The notes: generated from the sequence alone by a model not told the origin. A DNA stretch of 64,000 nucleotides from Mycolicibacterium brumae (GCF_025215495.1 NZ_CP104302.1:2356001-2420000); one strand, 5' to 3'. Positions 15,515-25,947 are shown, counted from the stretch's first letter. Translations and numbers: made by a program.

Positions 15515-15940
15515 ATGCCCCTCGACGAACTCCCCCCGCCCAAGGTCGAACTGTCCGACGACGATTGGCGCGCCCGGCTGACCCCGGAGGAGTTCGCGGT
15601 GCTCCGCCGCGCCGGAACCGAGCGGCCCGGCGTCGGCGAATACACCAACACCCACACCGAGGGCGTGTACACCTGCCGGGCCTGCGGGGCCGAACTGTTC
15701 CGCAGCACCGAGAAGTTCGATTCGCACTGCGGCTGGCCGTCGTTCTTCGACCCGTCGCACTCCGACGCGGTGATCCTGCGGCCCGACGACTCCCTCGGCA
15801 TGCGCCGGGTGGAGGTGCTGTGCGCGTCCTGCCACAGCCACCTCGGGCACGTGTTCTCCGGTGAGGGTTACCCCACCCCCACCGACCAGCGGTACTGCAT
15901 CAACAGCATCTCGCTGCGTCTGGTCCCTGCGGAGGACTGA
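15515..15940 (+). CDS. msrB: Peptide methionine-R-sulfoxide reductase MsrB
   Basis: 141 residues. It reduces methionine-R-sulfoxide in oxidised proteins using thioredoxin. Two zinc-binding CxxC pairs (CRAC and CASC) flank the core segment EKFDSHCGWPSFF. The catalytic cysteine lies in RYCINSISLRL near the end, and the histidines of HSHLGHVF are present. Length and all motifs are standard. The start is fixed by the leaderless -10 box. It is the usual neighbour after aftC (Rv2674 order), here separated by the DUF559 gene. Confidence 0.95.
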   Translation: MPLDELPPPKVELSDDDWRARLTPEEFAVLRRAGTERPGVGEYTNTHTEGVYTCRACGAELFRSTEKFDSHCGWPSFFDPSHSDAVILRPDDSLGMRRVEVLCASCHSHLGHVFSGEGYPTPTDQRYCINSISLRLVPAED

Positions 15941-15962
15941 GGGGCGGGGCCCTTCCGCCGCT

Positions 15963-16367
15963 CTACGCGCCGGGCGACACGACGGCAAGCCCCACGTCAC
16001 AGCAGCCGTCGAGCAGTCGCCGGTCATACGTCACGAACGCCGTCAGTTCATCGCGGACGTGGGCGGCCGCCGCCAGGTGGATTGCGTCGAGGGATCGCAG
16101 TGAAGGCGGGCCGATTGTTTCCGCGAGGGTCAGCACAGATTCAGTGAGCGGCAGCAGGTCCATCCCGTCGAGCAGGAACCGCGCGCGGTCAGCGAGCCCC
16201 GGTTCGGAATATCGAGCGGCGGCCCTCATCAGCTCGATCCGACCCAGCGTGCTGGTGGCTGCGAACACCCCGCCTGAGGTCTGTTCCGAAAGCCACCTTC
16301 TCAAGGCGGGCGTCTCGTCCTCGGTGACGAGCAGTTTCACCAGAGCGGAGGTGTCGAGGTAGATCAT
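15963..16367 (-). CDS. vapC: VapC-type PIN-domain toxin
   Basis: 134 residues, a PIN-domain ribonuclease that cleaves specific structured RNAs, usually tRNA anticodon loops. The four acidic residues are visible: Asp5 in [10 protein letters not shown], Glu in RIELMR (~44), Asp in [11 protein letters not shown] (~93) and Asp in TYDRRLLDG (~114). The coding sequence overlaps the antitoxin gene by four bases (ATGA), as is standard. The target RNA cannot be deduced. Confidence 0.92.
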   Translation of the reverse strand: MIYLDTSALVKLLVTEDETPALRRWLSEQTSGGVFAATSTLGRIELMRAAARYSEPGLADRARFLLDGMDLLPLTESVLTLAETIGPPSLRSLDAIHLAAAAHVRDELTAFVTYDRRLLDGCCDVGLAVVSPGA

Positions 16368-16642
16368 TCCTCGTCGCGCATCTCGGCGAGGACCGCGGAC
16401 AGGCTCGGCTTGCCCTCACGCTGCGGAGCCGCCGTGACAACGAGGAGGTTCTCCGGCCGTCGCGCCGGTATCAACGCGCCGGACTCGATCAGCGCGGCCC
16501 GCGAACGCTCCGCGGCGCCGACCGGAACCAGCCGCGCCACCACCCGGCCATTGTTGGTCACCGCGAGTTCCTCACCCGCTTCCACCCGGGCGAGGTAGCG
16601 CGACGCATGCTGGCGTAGTTCCCGCACCCCGATCGACTCCAT
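16364..16642 (-). CDS. vapB: VapB antitoxin, Phd/YefM type
   Basis: 92 residues. The N-terminal Phd/YefM fold is seen in [20 protein letters not shown] and [16 protein letters not shown], which binds DNA as a dimer. The C-terminal tail, [12 protein letters not shown], would wrap the toxin. It is first in the vapBC operon and probably binds the palindrome just upstream. The start is supported by TACCAT six bases before the ATG. Confidence 0.92.
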   Translation of the reverse strand: MESIGVRELRQHASRYLARVEAGEELAVTNNGRVVARLVPVGAAERSRAALIESGALIPARRPENLLVVTAAPQREGKPSLSAVLAEMRDEE

Positions 16643-16648
16643 GAACGC

Positions 16649-16671
16649 ATGGTAGCACCAGGTGTGCTACC
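16649..16671 (-). promoter_or_regulatory. vapBC promoter with overlapping palindromic operator
   Basis: GGTAGCAC-N5-GTGCTACC (16651-16671) is a perfect 8-bp inverted repeat. On the minus strand its end merges with TACCAT (16649-16654), a -10 box six bases from the vapB ATG, so VapB binding would cover the promoter. It fits autorepression by the antitoxin complex. Confidence 0.75.
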
Positions 16672-16679
16672 GCCTGTCA

Positions 16680-17432
16680 TCATCGCGTCGCGATCAGCGC
16701 GATGGTGGAGGCGTCGATGACGACGTCGTCATCGCCGATCACGGCGGCCAGCGCCGCCCGCATCGCGGCCCGGCGCTCCGCGGGCAATGTCGAGTGCGCC
16801 GAGTAGGTGAAGATCAGGTCCAGCCAACGGTCCGCCGGCTGCGTCTCGACCCAGGAGTCCTCACGCTGGGTCACCGCAAAACCGGCGTCGGCGAACCGAC
16901 GGCTCAGTTCCGCCAACGCGAAGTCGGCGTGCGTCGGATCCGAACTGACCGCGTCGACGTTGACGTAATCACTGCTGGCGGAACGCAATTCGTCGTTCGA
17001 CGGGCGGCTGGGGCGCAGCTTGTTCCACAGCAGCACGACCCGGCCGCCCGGAGACACCAGCGACGCCAGCCGCGGGATCGCCGCGGAGGCGTCGACCCAG
17101 TGGAACGACTGCCCGAAGGTCACCAGGTCGAACACCCGCCCGGCGGCGTCCCAGTCCTCGAACGTCGCGACCTCCACCGGGATGCCCGAACCCGAGACGA
17201 TCTCGGCCATCGCCGGATCGGGTTCCACCGCCAGCACCGAAGCGCCCCGCGAACGCAGTTGCCGAGACAGGATCCCGGTGCCCGCGCCGACATCCAGTAC
17301 CCGGTCCCCCGCCGCGCACACCGCGTCAACAGTCACCGAGGAGTAGCGCGGCCGAAGCGCGTCGTAGGCGTCGGCGATCGCGCCGAACGAGAGCGCCCGG
17401 CGGCGATCCCGGTGCAGATCGGGCTCGGTCAT
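16680..17432 (-). CDS. Class I SAM-dependent methyltransferase
   Basis: 250 residues. SAM-binding motif I is VLDVGAGTGILSRQL (~46-60), motif II ends in VLAVEPDPAMAEIV, and the later FDLVTFGQSFHWVD with WNKLRPSRPS fits the methyltransferase-11 group. The substrate is unknown. It lies 8 bp behind chdC in the haem operon, as in Rv2675c, so a link to haem or coproporphyrin chemistry is possible but unproven. Start at ATG 17432, where the conserved TEPDLHRDRRRALSFGAIADAY begins. Confidence 0.85.
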   Translation of the reverse strand: MTEPDLHRDRRRALSFGAIADAYDALRPRYSSVTVDAVCAAGDRVLDVGAGTGILSRQLRSRGASVLAVEPDPAMAEIVSGSGIPVEVATFEDWDAAGRVFDLVTFGQSFHWVDASAAIPRLASLVSPGGRVVLLWNKLRPSRPSNDELRSASSDYVNVDAVSSDPTHADFALAELSRRFADAGFAVTQREDSWVETQPADRWLDLIFTYSAHSTLPAERRAAMRAALAAVIGDDDVVIDASTIALIATR

Positions 17433-17440
17433 GACAAACC

Positions 17441-18133
17441 TCAGACCAGTCCGTTGACCAGATCGGCGACGCTGCGCCGCGGGCCGGTGAAGAACGGGGT
17501 CTCCTCGCGGGCGTGCCGGCGGGCGTCGGTGTAGCGCAGCTTCCACATCAGCTCGACGATCCGGCCCAGGTCCGGGCCCTCGAACGCCAGGATCCACTCG
17601 TAGTCCCCCAGCGCGAACGCCGGCACCGTGTTGGCCCGCACGTCCGGGTAGGCGCGACCCTCCATGCCGTGCTCGACGAGCATCCGGCGGCGCTCCTCGT
17701 CGGGCAGCAGGTACCACTCCAGGGACCGCACGAACGGGTACACGCAGATGTAGTCGCCGGCCGGCTCGCCCATGATGAACGACGGCAGGTGGCTCTTGTT
17801 GAACTCGGCGGGCCGGTGCAGCGCCGCGACGCTCCAGACCGGGGAGCTGGCGCGGCCCAGTTCGGTGCGGCGCAGCCCGGTGTAGGTGGCCTGCAGGTCC
17901 TCAATCCGCTCGGCGTGCGTCCACATCATGTAGTCGGCGTCGCCGCGCATGCCGGCCACGTCGTAGAGGCCGCGGACCACGACGCCGTCCTCCTCACGGC
18001 CGGCGAGGTAGCCCTCCAGTTCGGCGATCACCCCGGCGCGGTCATCGTCGAGGACTCCGGGCTCCACGGCGAACACCGAGATCATCATGTAGCGGGTGGT
18101 GTTGTTCAGCTTGTCGTAATCGAGGCGGGCCAT
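17441..18133 (-). CDS. chdC: Coproheme decarboxylase ChdC (HemQ)
   Basis: 230 residues, chlorite-dismutase-like fold. It performs the last step of the coproporphyrin-dependent haem pathway, decarboxylating coproheme III to haem b with peroxide. Diagnostic segments are [39 protein letters not shown] (with the catalytic-tyrosine region) and [19 protein letters not shown]. Start at MARLDYDKL (18133), matching the mycobacterial protein; an extra upstream ATG at 18142 would add three residues. It lies 24 bp after hemY and 8 bp before the methyltransferase gene. Confidence 0.93.
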   Translation of the reverse strand: MARLDYDKLNNTTRYMMISVFAVEPGVLDDDRAGVIAELEGYLAGREEDGVVVRGLYDVAGMRGDADYMMWTHAERIEDLQATYTGLRRTELGRASSPVWSVAALHRPAEFNKSHLPSFIMGEPAGDYICVYPFVRSLEWYLLPDEERRRMLVEHGMEGRAYPDVRANTVPAFALGDYEWILAFEGPDLGRIVELMWKLRYTDARRHAREETPFFTGPRRSVADLVNGLV

Positions 18134-18157
18134 GACCCCCATGCTGCCACCGGCGGC

Positions 18158-19558
18158 TCAGCGGGATCCGAGCAGGCTCGCCACCGCGCGCCCGGCCGCC
18201 GCCAGACACGCCGGCACACCGACGCCGTCGAGGTAATTGCCCGCCAGCGCCAGCCCGGGCGGCAGCTCCGCGCGCAGCCGCGCCACCAGCCCCAGGTGCC
18301 CGGGGCCGTACTGCGGCATGGCGTCGAGCCAGCGGTGCGTCAGGGCGTCGACCGGGTCGACGGCGATCCCGAACACCGTCTGCAGGTCGGCGACGGCCCA
18401 GGCCAGCAACCGATCGTCGGCGACGCTGGCGGCGACCGTGTCGCCGAACCGGCCGAACGACATCCGCAGCAGTTCGACGTTGCCGGTCGCGCCCCATTTC
18501 CGGGTGGACAGCGTGATGGCCTTGGCGTGCAGACGCTCCCCGGTGGCCACCAGCACGCCGGACTGCGCCGGCAGCGGGGTGCCGCCGGGCACGGCCAGCG
18601 CGACGACGACCGAGGACGCGACCGGGATCCGGCGGGCCAGCTCGGCGGCGGCCGGGGCGGGGCCGGCCAGCAGCGCCGCGGCCCGGGTGACCGGGGCGGC
18701 CAGCACGACGGCGTCGACGCGGTGCTCGACGCCCTCGTCGTCGACGACGCACCAACGGTCGCCGTCGGCGGCCAGCGCCGTCGCCGAGTTCGGTCGCCAC
18801 ACCAGGTCCGAGGCCGACACCAGCGCGTCCAGGAGCACCCGGTACCCACCGTCGATGGCCCCGAACACCGGTCCGGCCGGGCCACTCGGGGCCACCGCGC
18901 GCACCGCGGCGGTCAGGTTCGGGGCGCCGCGGTCCAGCTCGGCGGCCACCGTCGGGACCGCGGAGCGCAGCCCGATGCCGGCCGAGGATCCGGCGTACAC
19001 CCCGGACAGCATCGGGTCGACCGATCGGGTGACGACCTGCTCGCCGAAGCGGTCGCCGACCAGCGCGGCGACCGAGGGGTCGTCCCCGGGCCGCCAGGGC
19101 AGCGCGCGGCCCGGTTCGGCGGCGATCCGGGCCAGCGTGTCGGGGTCGACGAGACCGGCCATCGACGCCGCCGACGACGGCAGTCCGTTGACGGTCCCGG
19201 CCGGCAGCGGGTGCAGCCGGCCCTCGCTGTAAAGCTGCGGCCGCACCCCGGTGGGGACCCGTCGACGGTCGGCGAGCCCGAGTTCGGCCAGCAGCGCCGG
19301 CATCTCGGGGCGGCGCACCACGAACGCCTCGGCGCCGATCTCCATGGTCTGGCCGGCCAGTCGCTCGGTGCGCAGGATGCCGCCGAGCCGGTCGGCGGGG
19401 TCGAACACGGTGATGTGCGCGTCCGGGACCGCGCGGCGCAGCCGGTAGGCCGCGGTCAGCCCGGAGACACCGCCGCCGACGACGGCGTAGCGGCGTTTCA
19501 GGACGACCGGCCTCGTCCTCGCGGAACTACACCGCTCGTCGAACCGGTCGGATTTCAC
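18158..19558 (-). CDS. hemY: Coproporphyrinogen III oxidase HemY (CgoX type)
   Basis: 466 residues, FAD-dependent oxidase. The dinucleotide-binding motif [18 protein letters not shown] starts near residue 26, followed by DRLGGILRT. The C-terminal FAD contact is [12 protein letters not shown]. In actinobacteria this enzyme oxidises coproporphyrinogen III to coproporphyrin III. The GTG start overlaps the hemE stop (GTGA). Residues ~2-20 ([16 protein letters not shown]) are encoded by a palindromic repeat also found inside nhaA. No ATG, GTG or TTG lies between the repeat and the FAD motif, so the repeat must be translated. The normal mycobacterial N-terminus is shorter. Confidence 0.9.
   Translation of the reverse strand: MKSDRFDERCSSARTRPVVLKRRYAVVGGGVSGLTAAYRLRRAVPDAHITVFDPADRLGGILRTERLAGQTMEIGAEAFVVRRPEMPALLAELGLADRRRVPTGVRPQLYSEGRLHPLPAGTVNGLPSSAASMAGLVDPDTLARIAAEPGRALPWRPGDDPSVAALVGDRFGEQVVTRSVDPMLSGVYAGSSAGIGLRSAVPTVAAELDRGAPNLTAAVRAVAPSGPAGPVFGAIDGGYRVLLDALVSASDLVWRPNSATALAADGDRWCVVDDEGVEHRVDAVVLAAPVTRAAALLAGPAPAAAELARRIPVASSVVVALAVPGGTPLPAQSGVLVATGERLHAKAITLSTRKWGATGNVELLRMSFGRFGDTVAASVADDRLLAWAVADLQTVFGIAVDPVDALTHRWLDAMPQYGPGHLGLVARLRAELPPGLALAGNYLDGVGVPACLAAAGRAVASLLGSR
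19504..19550 (-). repeat. Palindromic coding element, hemY copy
   Basis: On the minus strand it begins CGACCGGTTCGACGAGCGG and ends GAGGCCGGTCG, with CGACCGG/CCGGTCG inverted ends. The core CGACGAGCGGTGTAGTTCC is identical to the nhaA copy, and both copies are read in the same frame as DR(F/L)DERCSSAR. Confidence 0.85.
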
Positions 19559-20616
19559 AACGAGTGCACCAGCGCCACCAGGTCGGTCAGCAGGCCCGGG
19601 TCGGTGGCCGGCAGCACGCCGTGGCCGAGGTTGAACACATGCCCGGCCGCGCCGGCGGCGATCGCCGCCCGGCCGTCGTCGTGCACGGCGCGGGCGGCCG
19701 GTTCGACGACGTCCCAACCGGCCAGCAACACCACGGGGTCGAGATTGCCCTGCAGCGCCCGGCCCGGACCGACCCGGCCGGCGGCGTCGACCAGCGCGGT
19801 GCGCCAGTCCACCCCGACCATGCCCGCGGCCTGCGGGCCGATCGCCTCGGACATGGCGCCGAGCAGTTCGGCGGCGCCGACCCCGAAGTGCGTCATCGGC
19901 ACCCCGGCGGGGGCCAGCGCGTCGAACACCCGGGCGCTGTGCGGCAGCACGTAGTGACGGTAGTCGGCCAGCGACAGGGTGCCGGCCCACGAGTCGAACA
20001 GTTGCAGCGCGTCGACGCCGGCGTCCACCTGCAGCTGCAGGAACGCGATGGTGACCTCGGTCAGCGCCTCCATCAGCCGGTGCCAGAGCGCGGGCTCGCC
20101 GAGCATCATCGCCTTGGTGCGTTCGTGGTGGCGGCTCGGGCCGCCCTCCACCAGGTAGGACGCCAACGTGAACGGGGCCCCGGCGAAGCCGATCAGCGGG
20201 GTGGCGCCCAGCTCGCCGACCAGCGCCGAAACCGCGTCGGCGACCGGGGCGACGGCGGCCGGGTCCAGCCGGCCGATGCCGGACAGGTCGTCGGCGGTGC
20301 GGATCGGGTGGGCGATCACCGGGCCGACGTCGGGCACGATGTCCAGGTCGACGCCCGCGCCGCGCAGCGGCACCACGATGTCGGAGAACAGGATCGCGGC
20401 GTCGACGTGGTGCCGACGGATCGGCTGCAGGGTGATCTCGGTGACCAGCTCGGCGTCGAAGCAGGCGTCCAGCATCCGGTGGTTGGCGCGCAGCGCCCGG
20501 TACTCGGGCAGCGACCGGCCGGCCTGCCGCATGAACCACACCGGGGTGTGCGACGGCGTGCGGCCGGCGATGGCCGCCAGATAGGGCGATTCGGGCAGCT
20601 CACGTCGGTTGCTCAT
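19555..20616 (-). CDS. hemE: Uroporphyrinogen decarboxylase
   Basis: 353 residues, cytosolic. It removes four carboxyl groups from uroporphyrinogen III to give coproporphyrinogen III. Signatures are [16 protein letters not shown] (~27-42), the substrate Asp region [27 protein letters not shown] and the late FNLGHGVLP. It heads the operon hemE-hemY-chdC-methyltransferase. The start at ATG 20616 is supported by TAGATT seven bases upstream and by the [13 protein letters not shown]-terminus; an upstream GTG is unlikely. Confidence 0.95.
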   Translation of the reverse strand: MSNRRELPESPYLAAIAGRTPSHTPVWFMRQAGRSLPEYRALRANHRMLDACFDAELVTEITLQPIRRHHVDAAILFSDIVVPLRGAGVDLDIVPDVGPVIAHPIRTADDLSGIGRLDPAAVAPVADAVSALVGELGATPLIGFAGAPFTLASYLVEGGPSRHHERTKAMMLGEPALWHRLMEALTEVTIAFLQLQVDAGVDALQLFDSWAGTLSLADYRHYVLPHSARVFDALAPAGVPMTHFGVGAAELLGAMSEAIGPQAAGMVGVDWRTALVDAAGRVGPGRALQGNLDPVVLLAGWDVVEPAARAVHDDGRAAIAAGAAGHVFNLGHGVLPATDPGLLTDLVALVHSL

Positions 20617-20623
20617 CGCAACC

Positions 20624-20629
20624 AATCTA
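20624..20629 (-). promoter_or_regulatory. -10 box, leaderless hemE operon
   Basis: TAGATT on the minus strand, seven bases before ATG 20616. Confidence 0.55.
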
Positions 20630-20710
20630 GCCTGAGCCGCGGGGTTGGTTCTCCCCCACCGGCCGCCCGTGAATCCGGCGCGCCTGCCACGCCGGGCGGC
20701 CCGGAAGGTC

Positions 20711-20716
20711 TAGCGT
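20711..20716 (+). promoter_or_regulatory. -10 box, leaderless DUF3000 gene
   Basis: TAGCGT, seven bases before GTG 20724. Confidence 0.5.
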
Positions 20717-20723
20717 CAAACGC

Positions 20724-21305
20724 GTGACCTCTGTCGAACCGGCCGAGTTCCGGGACGCGGTCGCGGCCATGAACGTCGCGACGACCCGCCCCGAGATCGA
20801 GTTGGGCCCGATCCGCCCGCCGCAGCGGCTGGCGCCGTTCAGCTATGCGCTCGGCGCCGAGGTGCGCCATGCCCACACCGAGGTGATCCCGGAGCAGTCC
20901 GAGGGTGACGCGTTCGGCCGGCTGATCCTGCTGCACGACCCGGAGGGCTCCGACGCCTGGGACGGCACCATGCGGCTGGTCGCCTACATCCAGGCCGATC
21001 TGGACCCCAGCGAAGCCGTCGACCCGCTGCTGCCCGAGGTGGCGTGGAGTTGGCTGGTCGAGGCGCTGAACACCGGCTGTCCGGGACACACCGCGCTGGG
21101 CGGCACGGTGACCGCGACGACATCGGTGCGCTACGGCGACATCTCCGGCCCGCCGCGCGCGCACCAACTGGAACTGCGCGCCTCCTGGACGGCGACGGAC
21201 CTGGCCCTGGACGCGCACGTCCGGGCGTTCTGCGAGGTGCTCGAACACGCCGCGGGTCTGCCGCCGGTGGGGGTGACCAGCCTCGGGTCCCGGTCGCGGG
21301 CCTGA
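20724..21305 (+). CDS. DUF3000 family protein
   Basis: 193 residues, soluble, actinobacteria-specific. Function unknown. Recognisable segments are RPEIELGPIRPPQRLAPFSY and EVAWSWLVEALNTGC, where the lone cysteines sit. No cofactor motif. It lies 13 bp before the RNase D-like gene and divergent from hemE, the same arrangement as Rv2680-Rv2681, suggesting the pair is co-transcribed and perhaps functionally linked to RNA processing. Confidence 0.85.
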   Translation: MTSVEPAEFRDAVAAMNVATTRPEIELGPIRPPQRLAPFSYALGAEVRHAHTEVIPEQSEGDAFGRLILLHDPEGSDAWDGTMRLVAYIQADLDPSEAVDPLLPEVAWSWLVEALNTGCPGHTALGGTVTATTSVRYGDISGPPRAHQLELRASWTATDLALDAHVRAFCEVLEHAAGLPPVGVTSLGSRSRA

Positions 21306-21318
21306 GACACTGGCTTCG

Positions 21319-22566
21319 ATGACTGCTTCCGAACCCGGGACCGATCCCGAACCAGAAGCCGGACCGGAGCCTCAACCTCTCGCCGTCCCGGCCGACGGGG
21401 TGCCCGCGGTGTCGGTGTACGCCGAGGACATCGCCGCCGCGGCCGAACTGCTGGATTCCGGGCACGGCGCGTTCGCGATCGACGCCGAACGCGCGTCGGG
21501 CTTCCGCTACTCCAACCGCGCGTATCTGATCCAGATCCGCCGGGCCGGCGCCGGCACCGTGCTGATCGACCCGGTCAGCCACGGCCGCGACCCGCTGCAA
21601 ACCCTCGCCCCGGTCGCCAAGGTGCTCGACGAGGGCGAGTGGATCCTGCACGCCGCCGATCAGGACCTGCCGTGCCTCGCCGAGCTCGGGCTGCGACCAC
21701 CGGCGCTGTATGACACCGAGCTGGCCGGGCGCCTCGCCGGCTACGACCGGGTGAACCTGGCCGCCATGGTCGCCCGGCTGCTGGGGCTGGGCCTGGCCAA
21801 GGGCCACGGCGCGGCGGACTGGTCCAAACGGCCGCTGCCCGCCGCCTGGCTGAACTACGCGGCGCTGGACGTCGAGGTGCTATTGGAGCTGCGCGACGCG
21901 ATCGCGAACGTGCTGGCCGAGCAGGGCAAAACCGATTGGGCCGCACAGGAATTCGAGTATCTGCGCACCGCCGAGCCGACCGTCACCCGGCGGGACCGCT
22001 GGCGGCGGACCTCCGGGATCCACAAGGTGAAGAATCGCCAAGCCCTCGCCGAGGTCCGCCAGCTGTGGACGGTGCGCGACCAGATCGCCGCCCGCCGGGA
22101 CATCGCGCCGGGCCGGATCCTGCCGGACTCGGCGATCGTGGCGGCGGCTCTGGCCGACCCCAAGACCGTCGACGAGCTGACCGCGCTGCCGGTGTTCGGC
22201 GGCCCCAAACAGCGCCGCCAGGCGAACACCTGGCTGCAGGCCATCGCCGCCGGCCGCGCCGACACCGATCCCCCGCAACTGTCCGAGCGTCAGCCCGGCC
22301 CACCGCCCGCGGTCCGCTGGAGTCGCCGCAAACCCGAGGCCTCGGCCCGGCTGGAGGCCGCCCGGTCCGCGTTGACCGCGCTGTCCGATCAGGTCGGGGT
22401 GCCAACGGAGAACCTGGTGTCCCCGGAACTGGTGCGCAGGCTGTGCTGGGACTGGACGCCCGACGGGCCGGCGCAGCCGCGGATCGAGGCGTTCTTAGCC
22501 GAGAACGGGGCCCGGCCGTGGCAGCGCGAGCTGGTCGGGCCGGTGCTGGCCGGCGCGCTGGGCTGA
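21319..22566 (+). CDS. RNase D-like 3'-5' exoribonuclease with HRDC domain
   Basis: 415 residues. The DEDD-family exonuclease fold occupies ~30-215: FAIDAERASGFRYSNRAYLI (Asp and Glu of Exo I), ILHAADQDLPCL (Exo II Asp) and YAALDVEVLLEL (Exo III Tyr and Asp). An HRDC-like helical domain follows (~235-330, LWTVRDQIAARRDIAPGRIL), as in RNase D. It probably trims tRNA or other structured RNA 3' ends. The ATG at 21319 opens an N-terminal low-complexity Glu/Pro tail. Confidence 0.88.
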   Translation: MTASEPGTDPEPEAGPEPQPLAVPADGVPAVSVYAEDIAAAAELLDSGHGAFAIDAERASGFRYSNRAYLIQIRRAGAGTVLIDPVSHGRDPLQTLAPVAKVLDEGEWILHAADQDLPCLAELGLRPPALYDTELAGRLAGYDRVNLAAMVARLLGLGLAKGHGAADWSKRPLPAAWLNYAALDVEVLLELRDAIANVLAEQGKTDWAAQEFEYLRTAEPTVTRRDRWRRTSGIHKVKNRQALAEVRQLWTVRDQIAARRDIAPGRILPDSAIVAAALADPKTVDELTALPVFGGPKQRRQANTWLQAIAAGRADTDPPQLSERQPGPPPAVRWSRRKPEASARLEAARSALTALSDQVGVPTENLVSPELVRRLCWDWTPDGPAQPRIEAFLAENGARPWQRELVGPVLAGALG

Positions 22567-22583
22567 GCGACGATCAAACGGCG

Positions 22584-22883
22584 TTAAACCTCCGACGACG
22601 TGGCCACCGCGGTGAGGCCGGTGGCCAGCGCGGTGACGGCCAGCACCGACGGCCAGGCGCCGATCTTCTTGGCCAGCGGGTGCGAGGCGCCGAACGCGCC
22701 GAGGTAGGCCGCGCTCAGCGCGGCGGTGACGGCCGGGCCGCGCTTGATCCACTGGCTGCCGGCGGCTACCCCGGCGGCGGCCAGCACGGCGCCGCCGAGC
22801 GGGCGTTTCCCGGAGTAGCGGGCGACGGCGTAGCCGCCGATCAGACCGGCGGCGACGGCGGGAACCGAAAGATCTGTGCTCAT
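22584..22883 (-). CDS. Small Ala/Gly-rich membrane protein
   Basis: 99 residues with about three hydrophobic segments (~5-22, 30-44, 50-68) and a final one (~77-95). Not recognised. The ATG at 22883 overlaps the stop codon of the secreted lipase gene by four bases, so it is the last gene of the dxs operon. Confidence 0.65.
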   Translation of the reverse strand: MSTDLSVPAVAAGLIGGYAVARYSGKRPLGGAVLAAAGVAAGSQWIKRGPAVTAALSAAYLGAFGASHPLAKKIGAWPSVLAVTALATGLTAVATSSEV

Positions 22884-24049
22884 CCGAACAACCCTGCCAG
22901 GAACGGGGTGGAGTCCGGCACCGAGGCCATCACGGTGCCGCTGTGGTCCTGATCGGGGTAGACGTGCAGGGTGACCGGCTGGCCGTTGGCGACCAGCGCG
23001 TCGTTGAACTTCAGCGTCAGCTCCGGGGGCACGTCCCGGTCCAGCATGCCGACGCCGAGGAAGATCGGCCGGTCGTAGCCGGAGCTCGGGATGCCCATGA
23101 AGTCGTCGACGACGGCGGCGAAGTTCGGCAGCGAACTCAGCGGCGCGCTGAAGAGGCCCGGGATCGTCATGCCGGAGAGCTCATCGGAGAGCGGGCGCAG
23201 ACACACCGTCTCGGCCCGGTCGGCCGCGGCCGCCCCGGCCGGGGTCAGCGCGGAGTTCACGTTCAGCTCCGGGTGCGCCTCGCGCAGCGCGGCCAGGATG
23301 TAGGCGGCATACGCGTTGGCGACCGGGGCGAGGTTGGCCGGCGCGGCCATATCCGGTCCGGCGGTCTTGACCATCCGTTCCACACCCGCCGGGGTGCCGG
23401 TGGCCACCACACCGCGATAGTCGAGCCCGGATCCGGCCGACAGTTCGGTGGCCCAGCGCGCGGTCGCGACCGCCGCGCCGCCGCCCTGGGACTGCCCGAC
23501 CACCGCCCACTTCGGCGACAGGTCCAGGTCCAGCTGGTGGGCGGCGATCACCGAGTCGACCACGGACTGGGCGGTGGCGCGGCTGTTGAGGTAGCTCATC
23601 AGGCCGGGGGTGCCCAGGCCGGTGTAGTCGGCGCCGACGACGGCGTAGCCCTGGTCCAACCAGTGCGACAGGTATTCCTTGTCGCGTTCACTGCGGGGGT
23701 TGGCCGAGGGCGCGCAGTCGTCGCCGAGGCCGACGGTGCCGTGCGCCCAGGCGATCACCGGCCAGCCGCCCGGCGGGGCGGGGGTGCGCGGGGTGAACAC
23801 CACGGCGGTGGCCACCGCGGGCGCGTCGTGCTGGTCGATGGTGGCGTAGAGGACCCGGTAGGACGCGGCCGCCGAGGGAACCGACAGCGCCGGGTCCAGC
23901 GGAACCGAGCTGATCAGCGTGCCGTGCGCGCCGATCGTTCCCGAGTAGTTCCGGGCGTCCAGGCCCGACCAGTTCGGGGCGGCGACGGCGATGGCAGGGG
24001 ACATCAGCACGGCGACCATGGTGATCGCCGCTGCGGCAAGCTTTTTCAC
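22880..24049 (-). CDS. Secreted lipase-type alpha/beta hydrolase
   Basis: 389 residues. A Sec signal peptide ([20 protein letters not shown] then AVAA) is followed by a secretory-lipase-family hydrolase. The nucleophile lies in [11 protein letters not shown] (~residue 158), acid in [12 protein letters not shown] (~333) and histidine in YPDQDHSGT (~367). Substrate unknown, probably lipid esters. GTG 24049 overlaps the dxs stop (GTGA), so translation should be coupled to an isoprenoid-precursor enzyme, an odd pairing. The upstream in-frame extension to 24094 lies within dxs and lacks a start of its own. Confidence 0.85.
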   Translation of the reverse strand: MKKLAAAAITMVAVLMSPAIAVAAPNWSGLDARNYSGTIGAHGTLISSVPLDPALSVPSAAASYRVLYATIDQHDAPAVATAVVFTPRTPAPPGGWPVIAWAHGTVGLGDDCAPSANPRSERDKEYLSHWLDQGYAVVGADYTGLGTPGLMSYLNSRATAQSVVDSVIAAHQLDLDLSPKWAVVGQSQGGGAAVATARWATELSAGSGLDYRGVVATGTPAGVERMVKTAGPDMAAPANLAPVANAYAAYILAALREAHPELNVNSALTPAGAAAADRAETVCLRPLSDELSGMTIPGLFSAPLSSLPNFAAVVDDFMGIPSSGYDRPIFLGVGMLDRDVPPELTLKFNDALVANGQPVTLHVYPDQDHSGTVMASVPDSTPFLAGLFG

Positions 24050-25947
24050 GCTTCTGAAATTTCCTCGGTTGTGTTGTCTTGTCCGCCAACCCAACCGGTG
24101 ATCCGGTCGGCGATGTCGCGGTCGGTCAGGCCCATTTCGGCGAGGAGCTCCCCGCGCGAGGCGTGCGGCAGGAACTCCTGCGGCACCCCCAGGTCTCGGC
24201 AGCGGACGTCGATGTCGGCGGCCCGCAGCGCCGCCGAGATCGCCGATCCGATGCCGCCGGCCACCCCGTTGTCCTCGCAGGTGACCACCAGCTTGTGCTG
24301 GGCGGCAAGGGATTTCAGCGCCTCCGGGACGGGGATGACCCAGCGCGGGTCGATGACGGTGACACCGATGCCCTGTTCCCGCAGGCGAATCGCCGCGGCC
24401 AGGGCCATCGGGGCGAACGCGCCGACGCCGACCAGCAGCACGTCGGCGCCCAATCCGTCGGCCGGATCGGCGAGCACGTCGACCCCGTCGAGTCGCCGCA
24501 GCGCCGGAATATCGGATCCCACAGCGCCTTTGGGGAACCGCAGCACGGTCGGTCCGTCGGTGACCGCCAGTGCTTCGCCGAGTTCCTCACGCAGCGTCGC
24601 CGCGTCGCGCGGCGCGGCCACCTTGACGCCGGGCACCACCGGAAGGATGGACAGATCCCACATGCCGTTGTGACTGGCGCCGTCGGGTCCGGTGACCCCG
24701 GCCCGGTCCAGCACCACGGTGACCGGCAGTTTGTGCAGCGCCACGTCCATCAGCAGTTGGTCGAAGGCCCGGTTCAGGAAGGTCGCGTAGACCGCGACGA
24801 CCGGGTGCAGCCCGCCCATCGCCAGGCCGGCCGCCGACGTCATCGCGTGCTGCTCGGCGATGCCGACGTCGAACAGCCGGTCGCCGAAACGCTCCCCGAA
24901 CGCGCCGAGGCCGGTCGGGCCGGGCATCGCCGCGGTGATCGCCACCACGTCGCGGCGGCGGCCGCCGATCCGGATCAGTTCGTCGGAGAAGATCTCGGTC
25001 CAGCCCAGGGCGGCTTCGGAGGTCGCCAAACCGGTCAGCGGGTCGATGACGCCGCAGGCGTGCATCTGCTCGGCCTCGTCGGCCTCGGCCGGGCCGTAAC
25101 CCATGCCCTTGCGGGTGACGACGTGCACGATCACCGGCGCGTTGAAGCCGCGGGCCAGCCGCAGCGCCTGCTCGACGGCGTGCTCGTCGTGGCCGTCGAT
25201 CGGGCCGACGTACTTCAGGCCGAGGTCGGAGAACATCGCCTGGGGCGCCACCGCGTCCTTGATCCCGGCCTTCACCGAGTGCACCAGCTGGTAGGCGAAC
25301 TCCCCCACCAGCGGGAGGCCGCGCAGCGCCTGGCGGCTCTGCTGCAGGAACCTCTCGTAACCCGGCTGCAGCCGCAGTCCGGACAGGTGTTCGGCCAGAC
25401 CGCCGATGGTCGGGGCGTAGCTGCGCCCGTTGTCGTTGACCACGATCACCACCGGCCGTTTGGCCGCGGCGATATTGTTCAGCGCCTCCCAGCACATCCC
25501 GCCGGTCAGCGCGCCGTCGCCGACGACGGCGACCACGTGCCGATTTCGGTGTCCGGTCAGCTCGAAGGCCTTGGACAGCCCGTCGGCGTAGGACAGCGCC
25601 GCGGAGGCGTGGCTGGACTCCACCCAGTCGTGCACGCTTTCGGCGCGGCTGGGGTATCCGGACAGCCCGTCCTTGCAGCGCAGGGTGTCGAAGTCGTCGA
25701 CTCGGCCGGTCAGCATCTTGTGCACGTAGGCCTGGTGGCCGGTGTCGAAGATGATCGGATCGTGCGGCGAGTCGAACACCCGGTGCAGGGCGAGGGTCAG
25801 TTCGACCACGCCGAGGTTGGGTCCCAGGTGCCCGCCGGTCGCCGCCACCTTGTGAACCAGGAATTCGCGGATGTCACGGGCGAGTTCGTCGAGCTGAGGC
25901 TGGCTAAGGTGCTGCAGATCTGCGGGGCCGCGGATCTGATCAAGCAT
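24046..25947 (-). CDS. dxs: 1-deoxy-D-xylulose-5-phosphate synthase
   Basis: 633 residues, thiamine-diphosphate enzyme that condenses pyruvate with glyceraldehyde 3-phosphate, first step of the MEP pathway to isoprenoids such as decaprenyl phosphate. Visible are [16 protein letters not shown], the ThDP motif [17 protein letters not shown] (~153-169), the catalytic [15 protein letters not shown] (~366-380) and C-terminal [16 protein letters not shown]. Start ATG 25947 is preceded by TAGACT at six bases. It heads the operon dxs-lipase-small membrane protein. Confidence 0.96.
   Translation of the reverse strand: MLDQIRGPADLQHLSQPQLDELARDIREFLVHKVAATGGHLGPNLGVVELTLALHRVFDSPHDPIIFDTGHQAYVHKMLTGRVDDFDTLRCKDGLSGYPSRAESVHDWVESSHASAALSYADGLSKAFELTGHRNRHVVAVVGDGALTGGMCWEALNNIAAAKRPVVIVVNDNGRSYAPTIGGLAEHLSGLRLQPGYERFLQQSRQALRGLPLVGEFAYQLVHSVKAGIKDAVAPQAMFSDLGLKYVGPIDGHDEHAVEQALRLARGFNAPVIVHVVTRKGMGYGPAEADEAEQMHACGVIDPLTGLATSEAALGWTEIFSDELIRIGGRRRDVVAITAAMPGPTGLGAFGERFGDRLFDVGIAEQHAMTSAAGLAMGGLHPVVAVYATFLNRAFDQLLMDVALHKLPVTVVLDRAGVTGPDGASHNGMWDLSILPVVPGVKVAAPRDAATLREELGEALAVTDGPTVLRFPKGAVGSDIPALRRLDGVDVLADPADGLGADVLLVGVGAFAPMALAAAIRLREQGIGVTVIDPRWVIPVPEALKSLAAQHKLVVTCEDNGVAGGIGSAISAALRAADIDVRCRDLGVPQEFLPHASRGELLAEMGLTDRDIADRITGWVGGQDNTTEEISEA

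Noticed and set aside
17513..19954. Long plus-strand open frame opposite chdC and hemY
   Set aside because: Composition is Gln/Arg/His/Gly-rich as typical of antisense frames; hemE-hemY-chdC on the other strand have full domain matches.
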